DNA of 7,859 nt from Candidatus Methanogasteraceae archaeon UBA261 (GTDB lineage: Archaea; Halobacteriota; Methanosarcinia; Methanosarcinales; Methanogasteraceae), in contig DAWR01000130.1 of the NCBI GenBank assembly GCA_002506015.1, forward strand, positions 7,125 to 14,983. Direction: 5' to 3'. Under the pieces are notes generated by a model. It worked only from the letters and a program-made list of their open reading frames with translations. It searched no databases and was not told where the DNA came from. Below are positions 4,754 to 7,859 of the stretch, in pieces (position 1 is the first letter of the stretch; every line of letters begins with the position of its first letter). The translations under genes were made by a program, and so were the position numbers.

Positions 4754-5061
4754 CGGGACGACTCCTCACAGACGGATTTCCAGTAATGATATGCTCCGAA
4801 GTATGCCTTCCATTCAATGTAGTCATCCCATCTTCCAAAATCTTCCTTATCAGATGAATTGAGCTGCTGTTCAAAATCTTCAAAAACAACACCATATTTT
4901 GTCTCAAATCTCTGCATAGCCATTTCATATTCTTTCATTTTGGACAAACTCAAATCATGCACTATGTTTACGATAGCCGATCTTTCATTCTCGAATAAAC
5001 CGCGGTGCACCAGACTTGAGATGGGACTCCAGACATCCTTAGGGATCGTTACGGTTTCCAT
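4744..5061 (-). CDS. Ribbon-helix-helix-like antitoxin partner of the TumE-type toxin
   Basis: This 105-residue protein begins with a short strand, M-E-T-V-T-I-P, then two predicted helices with G-L-F-E-N-E-R-S-A-I between them, a typical ribbon-helix-helix layout for DNA binding and autoregulation. The C-terminal half has F-E-x-K-Y-G at residues 52-57 and W-D-D-Y-I-E-W at 78-84, a block I associate with archaeal proteins encoded next to TumE-type toxins; it probably contacts the toxin. The first possible start is a GTG at 5070, but that codon lies in the SD GGTAGGTG (5068-5075), so the ATG at 5061 is preferred. The gene comes first and its stop lies within the toxin gene, the usual antitoxin-first order. 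Confidence 0.78.
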   Translation of the reverse strand: METVTIPKDVWSPISSLVHRGLFENERSAIVNIVHDLSLSKMKEYEMAMQRFETKYGVVFEDFEQQLNSSDKEDFGRWDDYIEWKAYFGAYHYWKSVCEESSRCL

Positions 5062-5067
5062 GCATAA

Positions 5068-5106
5068 CACCTACCAATAAAACCAGTGTTTCATCATAGA
5101 TATAAT
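5068..5106 (-). promoter_or_regulatory. Promoter and Shine-Dalgarno for the antitoxin-TumE pair
   Basis: On the minus strand ATTATATC (about 5106-5099) is a good TATA-like box about 42 bases before the ATG at 5061. The usual spacing puts the start near 5077, just upstream of the SD GGTAGGTG at 5068-5075. The spacing of box, SD and start is coherent. No clear palindrome for autoregulation was found. Confidence 0.5.
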
Positions 5107-5270
5107 GCTTACCTATCACATCAGTTCTTCCGACTCTCCTGGTTGAGGCTATATTCAAATTCTGAGAATTTAAACATATCTGCAATCACAACCTTCATCA
5201 CATATTGATAAGCACATCTTAAGATCACGCCTCATACGATTTGTTACCCCCAGTCAGAACATAAATCAGC

Positions 5271-6256
5271 ATGTTACGAACATTCTATCAACAGTCCAAA
5301 CCCCGATCACCACCATCCGGAAGTCACATACCCCAAACCATGGGATCCGCCACCCTCTTCGGCACAATTAGCATCTTCGTAAGCCTCGTAAACCGGATGC
5401 ACATCGGTTCTATCATATTCTATCGGCTGCTCTTCGGGACTACCGCAATCGCAATCTTCTTCGCATGTTGCGGCAAGCTTGGTGAACTGTGTCTTAAGGA
5501 GAACAAACGGCACATCTTCCTGCTGGGCATCTTACAGGCGGGAACGATGCTCTCATATTTCATCTCTGTTACGTACACAACAGTCGCAATTGCCGTACTC
5601 CTGCTCTACACCGCCCCAATCTATGTTACCCTCCTCTCGCCCCTCCTATTAAAAGAGCCTGTCACCAAGGCAGCAGCCTATCCGCGCTCGTACTGACACT
5701 CTCGGGGGTCATCCTCATAATCCGGCCCGGTGCAGTCTTCCATGATATGGACCGCATGTATGCAATCGGGCTTTTGTGCGGACTTATCGCGGGTCTGCTC
5801 TACGCCTCCTGACATCCAGATATCTGAAGGGCTATTATGCCGGAACAGCACAGGCAGCATGGGCGATAATTATAACTCTGGCAATCTTCCTACCATACTC
5901 TTGCAGCCATATCCGGAGGAGTGCTGCTGGAGAACCTGTATCTGCTCGATACTCCTTTGGTCTTCTCCCCACAAGGCTTTGCGAGTCCGGCACTTTACTA
6001 CGGTTGTGTCTTTGCGTATGTCAGAGCCCGGAATGCGAGCATCATCACGCTGTTTGAGCCCGCAAGCGCTGTGGTCCTTGCCGCAATCACCCTGAGCCAG
6101 CCGATCACGTCAAGCGTGCTGGTGGGCGGCGGGCTGATAGTGGTGGTTGCTCTGGTGGTCAGTGGGGCGGGGGCTGTGGGGGGCTTGGGTATAAATGAAG
6201 TGCGGGCGATGGCGGCGATAGTGCTGGGTGCGCAGGCACGCTGCCACCAGGCTTAA
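5271..6256 (+). pseudogene. Decayed EamA-family drug/metabolite transporter gene
   Basis: Pieces of one ten-helix EamA permease are spread over three frames. The first piece, to about 5677, has membrane segments around F-G-T-I-S-I-F-V, I-I-F-Y-R-L-L-F-G and T-V-A-I-A-V-L-L-L-Y-T-A-P-I-Y-V, the typical first half-repeat. A one-base loss near 5678 shifts to the frame of L-S-A-L-V-L-T-L-S-G-V-I-L-I-I-R-P-G, which hits TGA at 5810-5812. A third frame holds S-R-Y-L-K-G-Y-Y and I-T-L-A-I-F-L-P-Y-S, and near 5900 the frame changes again to give F-A-Y-V-R-A-R-N-A-S-I-I-T-L-F-E-P and the closing V-G-G-G-L-I-V-V segment. The start is unsure: an ATG at 5271 gives an odd hydrophilic leader, while ATG 5340 fits the family better. 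Three frameshifts plus a stop make this a pseudogene unless the assembly is faulty. Confidence 0.85.
6014..6176 (+). repeat. EamA 3' segment, copy 1 of a direct repeat
   Basis: The first 33 bases (6014-6046) are identical to 7473-7505. From 6014 to 6139 I count 17 mismatches without gaps against 7473-7598, and a further exact 23-base block at 6154-6176 matches 7605-7627. Weaker similarity extends upstream to about 5742. Confidence 0.85.
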
Positions 6257-6263
6257 CAATAAC

Positions 6264-6273
6264 AATAAATACT
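6264..6273 (+). promoter_or_regulatory. Promoter of the UPF0175-PIN pair, probably leaderless
   Basis: AATAAATACT is a TATA-like box about 28 bases before the ATG at 6296, so transcription would begin at or within a few bases of the start codon. No SD is present in the preceding bases (they read ACAAACAAAAATCCC), consistent with a leaderless transcript. A second TATA-like GTATAAAT lies upstream near 6189. Confidence 0.5.
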
Positions 6274-6295
6274 TCAGACCACAAACAAAAATCCC

Positions 6296-6619
6296 ATGAC
6301 GACGATCACTGCAACGGTTCCGGATCTCTTTGGTCTGGAGATCGAGTACCTGCTCAAGATTGGTGCATATCGCACCGAGGGCGAAGTGCTCAAGGACGCA
6401 CTCAGGCAGCTCCTTCTCTCCCGACCAGGGTATCGTATCGATATCGCTGTCAAATTGTATACCGACGACAAAATTTCGCTGGGCAAGGCTGCTGAACTTG
6501 CCGGAATGTCTTTTGATGAGATGAAAGATGTTTTGATACAGCGTGGCATCAAACCTAAACTCGGAATCATAACGATCTCGGAAGCACTGGATGAAATAGA
6601 TGTGTTGAAGGAGATTTGA
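6296..6619 (+). CDS. UPF0175-family antitoxin with N-terminal ribbon-helix-helix segment
   Basis: This 107-residue protein has two parts. Residues 1-44 look like a ribbon-helix-helix unit: strand T-I-T-A-T-V-P, then helices with G-A-Y-R-T-E-G-E-V-L-K-D-A-L-R-Q-L-L. Residues 48-82 carry the UPF0175 core, with K-I-S-L-G-K-A-A-E-L-A-G-M-S at 60-73, a helix-turn-helix-like segment, followed by M-K-D-V-L-I-Q-R-G-I. The C-terminal tail is amphipathic and may sit on the toxin. UPF0175 proteins are commonly encoded just before PIN toxins and regarded as their antitoxins and operon repressors. Its stop overlaps the next start as TGATG. Intact, in contrast to the decayed transporter genes on both sides. 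Confidence 0.88.
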   Translation: MTTITATVPDLFGLEIEYLLKIGAYRTEGEVLKDALRQLLLSRPGYRIDIAVKLYTDDKISLGKAAELAGMSFDEMKDVLIQRGIKPKLGIITISEALDEIDVLKEI

Positions 6620-7152
6620 TGGATATCATTCTTGACACCACCGTTTTATCAAATTTTGCATCAGTTGATGCACTGAATCTAATCAAAAGATTGTTTGGAG
6701 TGGTATATACAACTCATGAGGTACATGAAGAGATTTTAAGAGGAATATCCAGAGGATATCAGTACCTTGAAGATGTCGATCACGAAATGTCTTTTGATGA
6801 GGCTGGTTGGTTGCAAGTCATTGCGATATGCTCACATACGGAACATCATTCGATGAACGATCTTTTGAAACGTCTTGGGATGGGCGAGTCATCCTGCATC
6901 GCTATAGCAAAAAGCCGCAAGATGATTTTTATGAGCGATGATCGGACTGCAAGACGTATCGCAAAGGAGAATGGTGTATTGATATCCGGAACCATTGGGA
7001 TACTGATGAGATGTGTGGATAAAAATATAATTTCTTTTCTGGAAGGAAATATTATTCTCGCAGGAATGATACGGGAAGGATACATGTCGCCGGTGAATAG
7101 TCTGGAGGCGATATTATCCCTGACCGGGGGTGGGAAAGACGAGCCTAATTAA
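6619..7152 (+). CDS. PIN-domain toxin, DUF3368 type (predicted ribonuclease)
   Basis: This 177-residue protein shows the acidic residues of PIN nucleases in order: D6 in L-D-T-T-V-L-S-N, E38 in H-E-E-I-L, E90 in G-M-G-E-S-S, and D107/D108 in S-D-D-R-T-A-R-R. These bind divalent metal for RNA cleavage in VapC-like toxins. Its pattern, with I-S-G-T-I-G-I-L after the last acidic pair, fits the DUF3368 branch, which usually pairs with UPF0175 antitoxins. A TTG at 6616 could start it three bases earlier, but the ATG at 6619, preceded by GGAG at 6610-6613 and overlapping the antitoxin stop as TGATG, is preferred. Full length with all catalytic residues, so presumed active. The RNA target is unknown. 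Confidence 0.9.
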   Translation: MDIILDTTVLSNFASVDALNLIKRLFGVVYTTHEVHEEILRGISRGYQYLEDVDHEMSFDEAGWLQVIAICSHTEHHSMNDLLKRLGMGESSCIAIAKSRKMIFMSDDRTARRIAKENGVLISGTIGILMRCVDKNIISFLEGNIILAGMIREGYMSPVNSLEAILSLTGGGKDEPN

Positions 7153-7185
7153 AAAACTGTGAATGGCGCGATTGCAGCGCAGAGA

Positions 7186-7636
7186 CTGGGTCATGCATTT
7201 CGGAACATGGGCAGCATGTATGCCACCCGGGCTTCTGTGCGGACGGGTCCCCCGTCTTGCTCTATTCCTGCATGATCAGGACCTCCAGATATCCGAAGGG
7301 CTATTACACGGGCACGGCACGGGCAACATGGGGGATGGTCATAACACTGGCAATCTTCCTGCCCTATTCTAATCCATATCCTCCGGAGTGCTGCTGGACA
7401 ACCTGCATCTTACTTCTTTGGTCTCCTTCCAACGAGCTTGCAAGTCTGACGCTTTACTATAGTTGCGTCTTCGCGTATGTCAGAGCCCGGAATGCGAGCA
7501 TCATCGCGCTGCTTGCGCCCGCAAGAGCTGTGGTCTTTGCCGCAATCATCCTGAGCCAGCAGATCGCATCGACAATAGTGGTTGGTGGCGGGCTGATACT
7601 GCTGGGTGGTCAGTGGGGCGGGGGCTGCGGGGGGTT
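7186..7636 (+). pseudogene. Fragment of a second EamA-family transporter gene (3' half only)
   Basis: This stretch aligns with the second half of the EamA pseudogene at 5271-6256. Readable pieces include S-R-Y-P-K-G-Y-Y-T-G-T-A-R-A-T-W-G, I-T-L-A-I-F-L-P-Y-S, and F-A-Y-V-R-A-R-N-A-S-I-I-A-L-L-A-P-A-R-A-V-V-F-A-A, ending in V-V-G-G-G-L-I-L-L. One frame stays open from 7257 to 7679, but the part around 7370-7435 (P-E-C-C-W-T-T-C) is out of frame relative to the transporter, showing paired indels. The whole N-terminal half and any start are missing; similarity begins about 35 bases after the PIN gene. Not a functional gene. Confidence 0.8.
7473..7627 (+). repeat. EamA 3' segment, copy 2 of a direct repeat
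   Basis: This is the partner of 6014-6176, in the same orientation and about 1.45 kb downstream. A net 8-base loss separates the two exactly matching blocks here compared with copy 1. Both copies end in a G-rich tract, after which the sequences become unrelated. Confidence 0.85.
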
Positions 7637-7760
7637 AGACTTGCACACGAGGCTTTTCGGCGCGGGGCAAGTACAATGATCGTGCGTCGCGGACACATTG
7701 ATTTCGCTGGCACACAGGAGATGTATCTGACATTCCGCACGTATCTGTTAATCCCCGATC

Positions 7761-7797
7761 ATTTTTACTGATAGCGGTTTTAGCTATCAGAAAAAAT
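7761..7797. repeat. Inverted repeat with 15-base arms and one mismatch
   Basis: CTGATAGC at 7768-7775 and GCTATCAG at 7783-7790 are perfect inverse copies around a 7-base loop. Beyond an A/A mismatch the arms continue as ATTTTT and AAAAAT. On both strands the T-run precedes the stem and an A-run follows it, so it is not shaped like a U-tract terminator. It may be an operator or an element end. Confidence 0.6.
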
Positions 7798-7804
7798 ATT
7801 ACAT

Positions 7805-7815
7805 TTACACTGTAA
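7805..7815. promoter_or_regulatory. Operator-like palindrome TTACACTGTAA
   Basis: TTACA and TGTAA are inverted around a single C, a shape common for dimeric regulator sites. It lies 8 bases after the larger inverted repeat and may belong to the control region of a gene outside the window. An 11-base palindrome alone is weak evidence. Confidence 0.3.
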
Positions 7816-7859
7816 CTTAGATTCCGTAGACACATCTCAAACCCCAAACATTTTAACCC

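Larger units (their letters stand above)
7637..7859. other. Terminal non-coding stretch with palindromes
   Basis: No gene is supported here. The stretch holds a long inverted repeat at 7761-7797 and a short palindrome at 7805-7815. An ATG at 7676 opens only a 31-codon frame with no recognisable features. The stretch may be the upstream region of a gene beyond the window. Confidence 0.5.

Noticed and set aside
4653..5080. Plus-strand frames across the antitoxin-TumE pair
   Set aside because: The minus-strand genes have intact family motifs, overlapping gene order, SDs and a promoter; the plus frames have none.
7676..7771. 31-codon frame after the second EamA fragment
   Set aside because: Too short to judge, with no convincing SD and no recognisable pattern.
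7761..7797. Rho-independent style terminator
   Set aside because: The stem is followed by A-rich, not T-rich, sequence on both strands.
1..7859. CRISPR array, tRNA, rRNA, integrase or transposase
   Set aside because: I looked for regularly spaced repeats, tRNA-like arms and recombinase motifs and found none.

Overview
The window looks archaeal, most likely a methanogen or a methanogen-related anaerobic methane or alkane oxidiser (Methanomicrobia/Methanosarcinia in the broad sense). The reasons are a member of the MTH865-like family (known from methanogens), Shine-Dalgarno sites matching the archaeal GGAGGTGATC anti-SD, TATA-type promoters, and gene families usual in anaerobic Euryarchaeota: neelaredoxin-type superoxide reductase, stand-alone FprA-like flavodoxins, UPF0175/PIN and TumE-type toxin-antitoxin pairs. 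No rRNA, tRNA or marker gene is present, so the lineage is an inference.

Positions 1-4223 form an oxygen-defence and iron-handling island built around a divergent promoter region (1356-1639). Leftward runs a tight three-gene operon: a small FprA-like flavodoxin (TTG start), an FMN-binding PNPOx-like split-barrel protein, and a rubrerythrin cut by the window edge. Rightward runs a five-gene set: an MTH865-like protein, a second FprA-like flavodoxin, a superoxide reductase, a ferritin, and a rhodanese-ferritin-like fusion that shares an ATGA stop/start with the ferritin. The proposed logic is that superoxide reductase makes peroxide, rubrerythrin and perhaps the fusion protein remove it, ferritin stores the iron, and flavodoxins and the PNPOx-like flavoprotein move electrons. 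No rubredoxin gene is visible here. The divergent region has nested symmetry: a 9-bp inverted repeat around tandem TATA-like boxes, a triple TACGC/GCGTA array, and a second inverted repeat centred on another TATA box.

Positions 4224-4396 are a non-coding gap with crossing inverted repeats and an AT-rich end. From 4397 on the region is accessory. A leftward TumE-type toxin gene sits with an overlapping upstream RHH-like antitoxin gene (4397-5061). Next is an EamA-family transporter gene destroyed by at least three frameshifts (5271-6256), then a rightward UPF0175 antitoxin and PIN-domain toxin pair (6296-7152), then a second decayed copy of the EamA 3' half (about 7186-7636). The second TA pair is therefore bracketed by two directly repeated transporter fragments, which points to duplication or insertion and decay. 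The last 220 bases hold palindromes but no gene I can support.

The best leads are the divergent redox island with its nested regulatory symmetry, the MTH865-like and rhodanese-ferritin-like proteins in that context, and the TA cassette flanked by duplicated pseudogene segments.
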